Source: an uncultured bacterium
GTDB lineage: Bacteria; Cyanobacteriota; Vampirovibrionia; Gastranaerophilales; Gastranaerophilaceae
Assembly (NCBI GenBank): GCA_900554385.1
Contig: USHE01000028.1
Span: forward strand, 1-13,710
Direction: 5' to 3'
DNA: 13,710 nt
Part shown: in pieces, positions 5,546-12,248 of the stretch
Layout of the letters: every line of letters starts with the position of its first letter
How positions within the stretch are numbered: the stretch's first letter is position 1
The notes under the pieces: generated by a model
Told to the model about the DNA's origin: nothing
The model's input: the letters and a program-made list of their open reading frames with translations, nothing else
Databases searched by the model: none
Made by a program: the position numbers and the translations under genes

Positions 5546-5687
5546 GGTAAGGTATACCATATTTACACTAAATTTCTTATAAATCGTCACTCTGAACTTG
5601 TTTTAGGGGTTCAAATATAACAGATGCTGAAACAAGTTCAGCATGACTGTTTTGACTGCATCTGGTGTAAACTTGTTATACCTCACC
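5546..5687. repeat. MITE-like nested inverted repeat (142 bp)
   Basis: The outer 23-nt arms (5546-5568 and 5665-5687) match at 19 of 23 positions: GGTAAGGTATA...TTTACAC against GGTGAGGTATA...TTTACAC in reverse complement. Inner 21-nt arms (5586-5606 and 5627-5647) match at 18 of 21 around a 20-nt loop, with core CTGAACTTGTTT. The element carries no gene and is flanked by T runs (TTTT on both sides, a possible target duplication). Its right end lies 5 nt from the stop of the gene at 5693. The form suits a miniature inverted-repeat element or a repeated extragenic palindrome; other copies in the genome would confirm it. Confidence 0.6.
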
Positions 5688-5692
5688 TTTTT

Positions 5693-6208
5693 TTATCTGA
5701 ATAATGGTGCAAATTTACTTTTATAAACAAACTTGTTGCTCTGAGTATCTTTCAACAATTTATAAATCGCATGTGCTTCCTGTTCAGCTTTAGATTTCTT
5801 TTTATAACCGGCAAAAATCAAACTGCGTTTTTCATCTTTAAGTGTAAATATTACAGAATAACGAGTCTCTTTCTGGGGTGGAGTCTTTAAGTCATCTGGA
5901 AAGCTATATCTAGAGCGTCGACTCTTTGAAGAAACCTTAACCGAATAGTTATGCACCATTACACCTGAAATATCCTCAAACTTTACTTTATGTTCTATAC
6001 TCTTAGCTCCTATAAAATTCTCTCTGCTAACCGAGCAGTTATTCATAATTTTATCGCATCTCAAAGTTTCGCTTTTTGGTGCTGTGCTTAAAAAAATCAG
6101 CAATATAAATGAAAAAAATATTATTGGAAAATATCTAAAACACCCAAAAAATCTAAAATATTCCGGATTTAACGGTATTTCAACCGGTATCTGATTATTG
6201 TTTTCCAT
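5693..6208 (-). CDS. Small membrane protein, unrecognised
   Basis: This 171-residue protein has a short N-terminal tail, one transmembrane segment at about 27-44 (PIIFFSFILLIFLSTA), and a 125-residue soluble domain. The soluble part starts with a Cys pair (R-C-D-K-I-M-N-N-C, Cys50/Cys58). It continues with alternating beta-like segments (KVKFEDISGVMVHNYSVKV; RYSVIFTLKDEKRSLIFAGY) and a C-terminal helix (KSKAEQEAHAIYKLLKD). That order of strands plus a final helix recalls a PH-like domain, but this is only a shape argument. The start has a strong SD (AGGAG) upstream. It lies downstream of rpaB on the same strand, beyond the rpaB terminator, and no clear promoter of its own is seen. Function unknown. 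Confidence 0.75.
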   Translation of the reverse strand: MENNNQIPVEIPLNPEYFRFFGCFRYFPIIFFSFILLIFLSTAPKSETLRCDKIMNNCSVSRENFIGAKSIEHKVKFEDISGVMVHNYSVKVSSKSRRSRYSFPDDLKTPPQKETRYSVIFTLKDEKRSLIFAGYKKKSKAEQEAHAIYKLLKDTQSNKFVYKSKFAPLFR

Positions 6209-6229
6209 AAACCTCTCCTTTTACTTACT

Positions 6230-6256
6230 AAAAAAGCCCTTTTAAAGGGCTTTTTA
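6230..6256 (-). terminator. Terminator of rpaB
   Basis: AAAAAGCCCTTT (6231-6242) and AAAGGGCTTTTT (6244-6255) form a perfect 12-bp inverted repeat around a single base; in practice a 9-bp stem with a short loop forms. A and T runs flank it, and it abuts the rpaB stop codon at 6257. Confidence 0.9.
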
Positions 6257-7006
6257 TTAGCTTATTCTTTGAAACATATATCCAATTCCACGAGCCGTAA
6301 GGATTAACTCTGGGTTTGCAGGATCTGATTCAAGTTTTGAGCGTAATCTTGATATGTGAACATCAACAACACGTGTATCAATTCTGTGATCTGGCGGATA
6401 TGCCCATACATGCTGCAAGATTTCATTTCTTGAGAATGCTTGACCTGAGTTATTAACAAGAAGTTCAAGCAAGCTGAATTCCATGCCTGTCAAGCGAATT
6501 CTTTCATTTTTTCTGAACACTTGACGACGGGCAGTATCAATTTTGATATTTCCTGTTGTAATAACATTTTTTGTTACTTTTCCGGTCGGAGTAACAGTTT
6601 CTCTGTTATTTGTTCTTCTTAGAACTGCTTTTACACGAGCTTCAAGTTCTTTTGGAGAGAACGGTTTGATTACGTAGTCATCAGCACCGAGTTCCAGTCC
6701 TGTAATTCTTTCTGAAACATCGCCGAGTGCAGTCAAGATAATAATAGGCACATCTGCAGTTCTTCTGATTTCTCTAGTAACTCCGTAACCGTCTAATTTT
6801 GGCATCATAACGTCTAGCACAACCAAATCAGGATTATATTTATTAAATGCGTTAACAGCTTCTTCACCGTCAGCAGCAGTTACAACATCGTAACCTGCCA
6901 TTTTTAAGCGGGTTTCCAAAATCCTTCTGATACTTGCTTCATCATCTGCAAGTAATATTCTTTGACGGTCTTCAGAATCATTAGGCATTTCAATATTTTC
7001 TGTCAT
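6257..7006 (-). CDS. rpaB: OmpR-family response regulator, RpaB type
   Basis: This 249-residue protein has a receiver domain (about 16-131) and a winged-helix DNA-binding domain (about 150-247). The receiver has the acidic pair Asp21/Asp22, phospho-acceptor Asp65 in VVLDVMMPKLDGYG, Thr92 and Lys114. The output domain carries RLTGMEFSLLELL, the recognition region DTRVVDVHISRLRSKLE and an ending LILTARGIGYMFQRI. From memory, the stretches EASIRRILETRL, VVTAADGEEA, GADDYVIKPFSPKELEAR and NPELILTARG match cyanobacterial RpaB, which with histidine kinase NblS controls high-light and stress genes. No Cys is present. The start is ATG 7006 with AAGGA upstream. No histidine kinase gene is in the window, so its partner is elsewhere. 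In a non-photosynthetic cell its targets must differ, possibly envelope or stress genes. Confidence 0.93.
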   Translation of the reverse strand: MTENIEMPNDSEDRQRILLADDEASIRRILETRLKMAGYDVVTAADGEEAVNAFNKYNPDLVVLDVMMPKLDGYGVTREIRRTADVPIIILTALGDVSERITGLELGADDYVIKPFSPKELEARVKAVLRRTNNRETVTPTGKVTKNVITTGNIKIDTARRQVFRKNERIRLTGMEFSLLELLVNNSGQAFSRNEILQHVWAYPPDHRIDTRVVDVHISRLRSKLESDPANPELILTARGIGYMFQRIS

Positions 7007-7024
7007 AGTCTTTTCCTTACTTAA

Positions 7025-7052
7025 ATAATAATCTAACACCTAGTTTAATCAA
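7025..7052 (-). promoter_or_regulatory. Probable rpaB promoter
   Basis: On the minus strand TTGATT (7052-7047) and TATTAT (7030-7025) are separated by 16 bp. The predicted start near 7018 leaves a short leader that still holds the SD AAGGA. The whole upstream region to 7140 is very AT-rich, so other start points are possible. Confidence 0.5.
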
Positions 7053-7108
7053 TACTTATTATTAAATATTAAAAAATATTGATTTCTATTAATATTTATA
7101 AAGATATC

Positions 7109-7126
7109 TTAACCTAATTTTACAAA
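7109..7126 (+). promoter_or_regulatory. HLR1-like repeat upstream of rpaB
   Basis: TTAACCTA and TTTACAAA stand 2 bp apart (10-bp period). HLR1, the known RpaB site, is (G/T)TTACA(T/A)(T/A) twice with 2 bp between. The second half matches fully and the first at six of eight positions. It lies about 57 bp upstream of the proposed rpaB -35, which would fit autoregulation. The local AT richness makes chance a real alternative. Confidence 0.35.
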
Positions 7127-7169
7127 AAAAGCAAGCACTTTTTATAACTTTTTAGAATTTATTATCAGA

Positions 7170-7366
7170 CTACTTGGTAAGATAGACGTGAGAGCAGGAA
7201 TAGCCAGAACTTTGAGGGGTGCAGTCGCCGTCTTTGTTGTGGTCGGCTAAGAACTCGTATGCCAGAGGCTTAATGCCTTTATCGAAAACATATAAGACGT
7301 AAATATCTTTACCAAAAGTATTTGGTTTTTGATAACCATTGACGTCAATTGTTATCCAGCCGCATC
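7170..7366 (-). pseudogene. 3' remnant of a type IV pilin-like gene
   Basis: The minus strand between kdsB and rpaB has an open frame of about 64 residues ending at TAG (7172-7170), with no start codon and no prepilin leader. Its beginning, K-R-C-G-W-I-T-I-D-V-N-G-Y-Q-K-P-N followed by F-G-K-D, lines up with KCVDFTFDVNGLKKPN and GRD of the intact pilin-like gene at 2529 (its residues 125-145). Further on it has DHNKDGDCTP and paired Cys before the end. The homology stops near 7366, ten bases before the kdsB stop and in another frame. This is the globular C-terminal part of a former pilin gene, probably cut when kdsB came to lie beside it. Confidence 0.75.
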
Positions 7367-7375
7367 TTTTATGGT

Positions 7376-8116
7376 TTAAGATAATGTCTGTTGTGATATT
7401 ATTTGTCTGAATTTTTCCAAATCTTCTTTTGTGTCAATTCCGACAGGCACAAAATCTACAATGGATGTTTTTATTTTCATACCGTTTTCAAGTGCGCGGA
7501 GCTGTTCGAGGCTTTCTGTTTTTTCTAAAGGTGTTTGCGGAAGTGCTGTCATTTTTAATAACGCTTCTCGTTTATAGCCGTAAATTCCTAAGTGTCCATA
7601 GAAAGTTGCGATTCCGATATTTCTCTCATAAGGAATTTTTGAGCGGGAGAAATATAGTGCATAGCTGTTGTTATCGATTACGCATTTTACCTGATTGGGA
7701 TTATTAATTTCTTCTTCTTTTGTTAATACTCTTATAAGCGTTGATATGTCTGCATTATCGTCATCAATAACATCTTTTGCCACAGCATCAATGCTTTCCG
7801 GCTTAATTAGAGGTTCATCACCTTGAAGATTAACTATATAAGATATTTCAGGGTGGTGTTCGACAACTTCTCTTATTCTGTCAGAGCCGCATTTATGGTC
7901 AGCGGAGGTCATTTCAACTTCCCCGCCAAATGCTTTTACTGCATTGAAAATTCTTTCATCATCTGTTGCCACAATAATCATATCCGCAAGTTTTGCTTGT
8001 TGAGCTTTTTCATATACCCATTGGATAATTGGTTTGCCGTTAACTTCAATAAGCGGTTTGCCTTCCAGTCTGCTTGAGCCATAGCGTGCCGGTATAATTA
8101 TTGCAGTTTTTCCCAT
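7376..8116 (-). CDS. kdsB: 3-deoxy-manno-octulosonate cytidylyltransferase (CMP-Kdo synthetase)
   Basis: KdsB couples CTP and Kdo to CMP-Kdo, the activated sugar for the lipopolysaccharide core, in the cytoplasm. This 246-residue protein has the nucleotide-binding start IIIPARYGSSRLEGKPL (6-22), then SADHKCGSDRI (71-81), NLQGDEPLI (96-104), HLGIYGYKREAL (175-186), LEKTESLEQLRALENG (197-212) and GIDTKEDLE (227-235). All are family marks, and the length is usual. I start it at ATG 8116. The SD AAGGAG lies in the last codons of prmA, whose stop is 2 nt upstream, so translation is probably coupled. Its presence argues for an outer membrane with Kdo. It is the last intact gene of the accD-accA-prmA-kdsB run; no terminator is evident before the pilin remnant. 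Confidence 0.95.
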   Translation of the reverse strand: MGKTAIIIPARYGSSRLEGKPLIEVNGKPIIQWVYEKAQQAKLADMIIVATDDERIFNAVKAFGGEVEMTSADHKCGSDRIREVVEHHPEISYIVNLQGDEPLIKPESIDAVAKDVIDDDNADISTLIRVLTKEEEINNPNQVKCVIDNNSYALYFSRSKIPYERNIGIATFYGHLGIYGYKREALLKMTALPQTPLEKTESLEQLRALENGMKIKTSIVDFVPVGIDTKEDLEKFRQIISQQTLS

Positions 8117-8118
8117 TT

Positions 8119-9009
8119 TTATCTCCTTACGACAATTGCAACCCATTGATTTTGGTGCATTTCTTCAATGATTTCAAGGTTATGTTTTTTTACAGCCTCT
8201 AAAACAACATGCTTCTTTTCGTCTAAAATGCCGGATAGAACCATATATGCGCCATCTTTCATTATTGTTTTTAAATCTCCCATAATTTCAGCAAGTACAT
8301 TATGCAAGATATTTGCCAATACAAAATCAAATTGTGTTGATAATTTATCTGCTGTATTTAGTTCGAACTTGCATTTAACATTATTTTTTTGCGCATTTTC
8401 TTTCGCGACATCAATTACAGTTTCATCATTATCGCATCCATAAGCTGATTTAGCACCGAATTTTTTTGCACATATAGCAAGTATTCCAGAACCCATTCCA
8501 ATATCTGCTACATCAGCATTTTGAGGCATATATTTTTCTATGGCTTTCATGCAAAGCTGGGTTGTAGAATGTGTACCAGTTCCAAACGCACAGCCGGGTT
8601 CAAGTTTTATGATGATTTCATCTTCACATTGCGACGAGTATTCAATCCAGTCGGGTACAACTGTGATTCTATCGGAAACATGCGTAACGTCCCATTTTTC
8701 TTTCCATTTTTTAGACCAGTCTTCATTTTCTTTTTCAGAATAAACGAATTCCCAGCTCCCGAGTTCGTCATCTGTCAACCCACGTGATTTAAGAAGTTCT
8801 CTCTGTTCTTTTAAAATATGTTCAACATCAGCTTTTTCCGTAAGAAAGACACGTAAAGTTCCCTCTGTTGTTGAAATCATTTCTAAATCTTTATAAGCTT
8901 CTTCTGCAAGAACAACGCCTTCACAAGGTAGATATTCAAAACAAATATCTGAAACAATATCTTCAATTTCAGGGTTTATTTTTATTTGGAGTTCGTAATA
9001 TGAATTCAT
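8119..9009 (-). CDS. prmA: Ribosomal protein L11 methyltransferase
   Basis: PrmA uses S-adenosylmethionine to trimethylate amino groups of ribosomal protein L11. This 296-residue protein has the N-terminal L11-recognition domain (about 1-90), the linker WSKKWKEKW (98-106), and the catalytic Rossmann domain. There the sequence shows KLEPGCAFGTGTHSTTQLCM (135-154), the SAM loop DIGMGSGILAI (169-179), GCDND (191-195) and LANILHNVL (231-239), all family marks. It starts 3 nt after the accA stop; the SD GGAG is formed by the last codons of accA. kdsB follows after 2 nt. Nothing is missing. Confidence 0.95.
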   Translation of the reverse strand: MNSYYELQIKINPEIEDIVSDICFEYLPCEGVVLAEEAYKDLEMISTTEGTLRVFLTEKADVEHILKEQRELLKSRGLTDDELGSWEFVYSEKENEDWSKKWKEKWDVTHVSDRITVVPDWIEYSSQCEDEIIIKLEPGCAFGTGTHSTTQLCMKAIEKYMPQNADVADIGMGSGILAICAKKFGAKSAYGCDNDETVIDVAKENAQKNNVKCKFELNTADKLSTQFDFVLANILHNVLAEIMGDLKTIMKDGAYMVLSGILDEKKHVVLEAVKKHNLEIIEEMHQNQWVAIVVRR

Positions 9010-9012
9010 TGT

Positions 9013-9966
9013 TTACTCCAAGAATGCGCCCATTTTACGGAACTTATTGTAGCGGTTATTTTTTAGTTCTTCAACAGAAAGCTTAGAAAGTTCTTCAAGG
9101 CTTTCTTTGATAGTTTTTTTCATTTCATTGCAAACAAAGTCGTAATCTTTGTGCGCACCGCCAACCGGTTCTTTAATTGCGCCGTCAATAATATTAAATT
9201 TCATCAAATCTGGAGCGGTAATTTTTAATGCTTCTGCCGCATCACCTGCTCTGGAGGCATCACGCCATAGAATAGATGCACAACCTTCCGGTGAAATTAC
9301 CGTATAATATGCATGTTCAAGCAAAAATACCTTATCTGCAACAGCAAGACCCAATGCTCCTCCGGAACAGCCTTCCCCTGTCACAATTGCAATAACTGGA
9401 ACATTCAATTTTGCCATATCTCTTAAGTTTACGGCAATAGCTCCACCTTGACCTGTTTCTTCCGCGCTTATTCCGGGGTAAGCTCCAGGGGTATCTATCA
9501 AAGTTACAATTGGAATATTGAATTTGCTGGCATGTTTAAAAAGGCGCAGGGCTTTTCTATAGCCTTGCGGCTGAGGCATCCCGAAATTATATTCAAGGTT
9601 TTCTTTGGTAGATTTTCCTTTCATAGTACCGATAATCATAACAGGTTTGCCGTCGATTTTACCCAAACCGCCAATGATAGCTCTGTCATCCATGCCTGTT
9701 CTATCGCCGTGAAGTTCAATGAAATCTGTACAGATATGTTCAACATAATCCAAGAAATTCGGTCTTTCCGGATGTCTTGCAATCTGTAATTTCTGAGCCG
9801 GCTTAAGATTAGAGTATAATTCTTTTTTGTAGTCGTCTGCCTGCTGTTCAAATGTTTCAATTTCTTTATTTAAATCCATACCGGACTCCACACTTATTTT
9901 TTTTAATTCTTCAATTTTTTCTTGTATTTCCATAATCGGTTTTTCAAAATCCAATATTGTACTCAT
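9013..9966 (-). CDS. accA: Acetyl-CoA carboxylase carboxyltransferase subunit alpha
   Basis: AccA and AccD form the carboxyltransferase that moves the carboxyl group from carboxybiotin to acetyl-CoA, giving malonyl-CoA for fatty acid synthesis. The 317-residue length is usual. Visible marks are the N-terminal helical segment FEKPIMEIQEKIEEL (8-22), ARHPERPNFLDYV, ELHGDR, GKSTKENLEYNFGMPQPQGYRKALR, TLIDTPGAYPG, EGCSGGALGL (the oxyanion-hole glycines) and YTVISPEGCASILWRD. The start is ATG 9966 with AAGGGA upstream. It lies 30 nt after accD and 3 nt before prmA, so it belongs to the same transcript. The accD-accA adjacency lets the two subunits be made in balance. Confidence 0.97.
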   Translation of the reverse strand: MSTILDFEKPIMEIQEKIEELKKISVESGMDLNKEIETFEQQADDYKKELYSNLKPAQKLQIARHPERPNFLDYVEHICTDFIELHGDRTGMDDRAIIGGLGKIDGKPVMIIGTMKGKSTKENLEYNFGMPQPQGYRKALRLFKHASKFNIPIVTLIDTPGAYPGISAEETGQGGAIAVNLRDMAKLNVPVIAIVTGEGCSGGALGLAVADKVFLLEHAYYTVISPEGCASILWRDASRAGDAAEALKITAPDLMKFNIIDGAIKEPVGGAHKDYDFVCNEMKKTIKESLEELSKLSVEELKNNRYNKFRKMGAFLE

Positions 9967-9996
9967 ATTGTATCCCTTTTTAATATAATAATCTCT

Positions 9997-10863
9997 TTAA
10001 ACTCCGTGCATTGAGAAGATATTTGCCAGAGTTTTTCTTAAATCTTTACGTTTTGAAACTACATCAACCTGTCCGTATTTCAATAGGTACTCAGCAGTCT
10101 GGAAATCTGACGGTAATTTTTGTCTGATAGTTTGTTCAATAACACGTCTTCCTGCAAACCCGACTCTGGCACCTTGTTCAGCTACGATAATATCTCCAAG
10201 CATACCGAAACTTGCGGTTACGCCGCCGAAAGTCGGTTCAGTGATTAAGTTTACGTACAAAAGACCTTCATCGTCCAGTCTTGAACACGCGCAGGAGGTT
10301 TTTGCCATTTGCATCAAGCTCAAGGCACTTTCCTGCATTCTCGCACCGCCTGAAGAAGTAACAGCAAGAACAGGAAGTCTTTGTTCAATGGCTTTTTCAA
10401 TAATTCTTGTAACTTTTTCGCCAACGACGCTGCCCATAGAGCCGCCCATAAAATCAAAATCCATGACTGCAACGGCAACTTTGTGTCCTTCAATTTGTCC
10501 AATACCTGTAATAACGGCATCTTTTAGGTTTGTTTTTTCTTGCGCTTTTGCAATTCTGTTTTTATAAGATTCTGTATCCACAAATTCCAACGGGTCTGTC
10601 GGGCGGATTTCCGTAAACAATTCTTCAAATGAATTTTCATCAAAAAGCTGTTTGATACGTTTTCGTGCATTTATTCTGAAGTGGTAATCACAAACAGGAC
10701 AAACCATATCATTATTAGCCAAATCTTCTTTTAAAAGCTGGGCATCGCAGTGAACGCATTTTACCCATAAATCAGGGTTTTGTTCAACTTCTGCACGGGC
10801 TTCAAGCTCACGTCTTTTAATTTGAGCTTCTTTACGTTTTTCAAACCAATCTTGAATAGTCAT
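9997..10863 (-). CDS. accD: Acetyl-CoA carboxylase carboxyltransferase subunit beta
   Basis: AccD is the zinc-bearing beta subunit of the carboxyltransferase. This 288-residue protein has a zinc ribbon with Cys36/Cys39 and Cys55/Cys58 (WVKCVHCD, MVCPVCDYHFRI) in the family position. The crotonase-like core follows: DPLEFVDTESYKNRI, AVMDFDFMGGSMGSVVGEK, TSSGGARMQESALSLMQMAKTS, TEPTFGGVTASF and RRVIEQTIRQKLP. It is slightly shorter than the enterobacterial protein, by its tail. The start is ATG 10863 with AGGGA upstream. A promoter (TTGCAA at 10932-10927, TAAAAT at 10909-10904) lies between smpB and this gene, making accD the first gene of accD-accA-prmA-kdsB. Confidence 0.97.
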   Translation of the reverse strand: MTIQDWFEKRKEAQIKRRELEARAEVEQNPDLWVKCVHCDAQLLKEDLANNDMVCPVCDYHFRINARKRIKQLFDENSFEELFTEIRPTDPLEFVDTESYKNRIAKAQEKTNLKDAVITGIGQIEGHKVAVAVMDFDFMGGSMGSVVGEKVTRIIEKAIEQRLPVLAVTSSGGARMQESALSLMQMAKTSCACSRLDDEGLLYVNLITEPTFGGVTASFGMLGDIIVAEQGARVGFAGRRVIEQTIRQKLPSDFQTAEYLLKYGQVDVVSKRKDLRKTLANIFSMHGV

Positions 10864-10903
10864 AATTTATAATCCCTAATAAAAATATCTAATTACTACA
10901 AGT

Positions 10904-10932
10904 ATTTTATATCAAACAAAAAGCTATTGCAA
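10904..10932 (-). promoter_or_regulatory. Probable promoter of the accD-accA-prmA-kdsB run
   Basis: On the minus strand TTGCAA (10932-10927), a 17-bp spacer and TAAAAT (10909-10904) predict a start near 10897 and a leader of about 34 nt. No terminator for smpB is visible upstream, so read-through is also possible. Confidence 0.5.
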
Positions 10933-10942
10933 ATTTGTTAAG

Positions 10943-11395
10943 TTAATATTTGATTTTTGAAGCTCTGTCCATTTCCCGTTTCTGGTCTTTTTTCGCTATA
11001 TCGTCGCGTTTGTCGTGAAGTTTTTTACCTTTTGCCAGACCTATTTGAATTTTAGCAAAACCTTTCAAAATATATACTTCCAAAGGAACGATTGTGTAAC
11101 CGTCTTTCTTTACCTTTGAATGCATTTTTAAAATTTCTTTTTTTGTTAAAAGGAGTTTTCTTGTGCGTTCTGCCTGATGGTTGAATCTGTTGCCCTGTTC
11201 ATACGGCGAAATGTGACAGTTATAGAGAAATACTTCATTATCCTCAATTTTACAAAAAGAGTCTTTTAAATTTATTGCATTTTTTCTGATAGATTTTATT
11301 TCTGTTCCGGTCAACACAATACCGGCTTCATATTTTTCATAAATATTGAAGTCGTGAAAGGCTTTTCTGTTTGTAGTTATTATTTGTCGTTCCAT
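10943..11395 (-). CDS. smpB: SsrA-binding protein
   Basis: SmpB binds tmRNA and takes it to stalled ribosomes in trans-translation. This 150-residue protein has the family start (NRKAFHDFNIYEKYEAGIVLTGTEIKSIR, residues 9-37), NLKDSFCKIEDNEVFLYNCHISPYEQGN (42-69), the RKLLLTKKEI segment (79-88), PLEVYILKGFAKIQIGLAKGKKLHDKR (104-130), and the basic tail ending in KIKY that enters the mRNA channel. Its ATG has no SD. A perfect extended -10 TGCTATAAT ends 6 nt before it, so the mRNA is predicted to be leaderless. The promoter overlaps the end of the upstream metalloprotease gene. The ssrA gene is not in the window. Confidence 0.97.
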   Translation of the reverse strand: MERQIITTNRKAFHDFNIYEKYEAGIVLTGTEIKSIRKNAINLKDSFCKIEDNEVFLYNCHISPYEQGNRFNHQAERTRKLLLTKKEILKMHSKVKKDGYTIVPLEVYILKGFAKIQIGLAKGKKLHDKRDDIAKKDQKREMDRASKIKY

Positions 11396-11401
11396 AAGCT
11401 G

Positions 11402-11430
11402 ATTATAGCACAGAAAATTATGTATGTTTA
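11402..11430 (-). promoter_or_regulatory. Extended -10 promoter placing the start on the smpB ATG
   Basis: On the minus strand TGCTATAAT (11410-11402) is a full extended -10. A weak TAAACA (11430-11425) stands 17 bp further up. Six nt (CAGCTT) separate TATAAT from ATG, so +1 coincides with the start codon. Confidence 0.65.
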
Positions 11431-12215
11431 AGTTTTTCTCTTTCTGTTCGTATTACATTTTTTAGCATATTGGAAATTACTTCTATTTTTTCGTCAAAGT
11501 AAAAACGTTTAACCTTTACGGGTGAGGTTTTCTGGCTAAGAATTCCGGGATGATAATCTTCAATCATGGATTGATATGTATTCCCTGTATTATATGCGTT
11601 TCTTTCGTTTATCAATCTGTAGCGGAAGTCTTGTAATGTATTTATTTTCTGAGCTGATGATTTATTTTTAAAATATTTTTCAAGTTTTTTGTATAAAACT
11701 GATTTCAGGTCTTTACGGTTTTGCTTTTTTACTGATTGAAGCTCGTTATCAAAGAATTTAAAATAATTTTTATCTCTGTATCCGTTTTCGCACATTATAA
11801 TAATTCGTTTAACATATTTCGGGTTTGTAAAATAGCTGAATAAGTGGTCTGATTCGTGCATAAGTGTTCCGAATTCCTGAAGCCCTAAGCCCTGTACTAT
11901 TCCGTAATAATTTGGCTTTAAATTAACAATATAGCCTTCAATATTTCTTTTTTTATTCATGCCAATATATACACTGCCATCATTCGGTGTATACTGAGGT
12001 AGTTTATGAACTTCCAGTCTTTTATGCGAAGGTAAAACTTTTAGGTAAGCTTTTTTTATTTTTTCGAGAGGAACATCATGAGTTCCGAATTCATCTTTAA
12101 TATTGTTGTAAAAATCTGTCATCAGGTTTTGAGCGTGTTTATACCTGCCTTCAGGTGAACCGTTAGGCTTGATTTGTGATATCGGAATGAATGCTGTTTT
12201 TAGAATTTTTACCAT
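11418..12215 (-). CDS. Putative zincin metalloprotease (HExxH)
   Basis: I do not recognise the family. The 265-residue protein has a zinc-binding helix LMHESDHLFSYF, with His120, Glu121 and His124 in HExxH spacing. It also has a downstream LINERNAY (Glu204) that could supply the third ligand, as in gluzincins with a Glu on a later helix. A beta segment before the helix (GYIVNLKPNYYGIVQG) is also usual for zincins. The N-terminal 60 residues and the Lys-rich middle (160-192) match nothing known to me. There is no signal peptide or membrane segment, so it probably acts in the cytoplasm. The start is uncertain: ATG 12215 lacks an SD, and an in-frame TTG at 12230 is possible. It follows the ABC ATPase after 33 nt. 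Confidence 0.7.
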   Translation of the reverse strand: MVKILKTAFIPISQIKPNGSPEGRYKHAQNLMTDFYNNIKDEFGTHDVPLEKIKKAYLKVLPSHKRLEVHKLPQYTPNDGSVYIGMNKKRNIEGYIVNLKPNYYGIVQGLGLQEFGTLMHESDHLFSYFTNPKYVKRIIIMCENGYRDKNYFKFFDNELQSVKKQNRKDLKSVLYKKLEKYFKNKSSAQKINTLQDFRYRLINERNAYNTGNTYQSMIEDYHPGILSQKTSPVKVKRFYFDEKIEVISNMLKNVIRTEREKLKHT

Positions 12216-12248
12216 ACCAACATAAAACAACTAAAGCTGAAAAATTGC

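Noticed and set aside
5586..5647. CRISPR repeat or intrinsic terminator
   Set aside because: There is one inverted pair only, with no regular spacers and no T-run after the stem; the nested outer arms fit a MITE-like repeat better.
7429..7707. Plus-strand frame opposite kdsB
   Set aside because: It is antisense to a well-conserved gene, with no SD or family features; the same applies to other frames opposite prmA, accA and accD.
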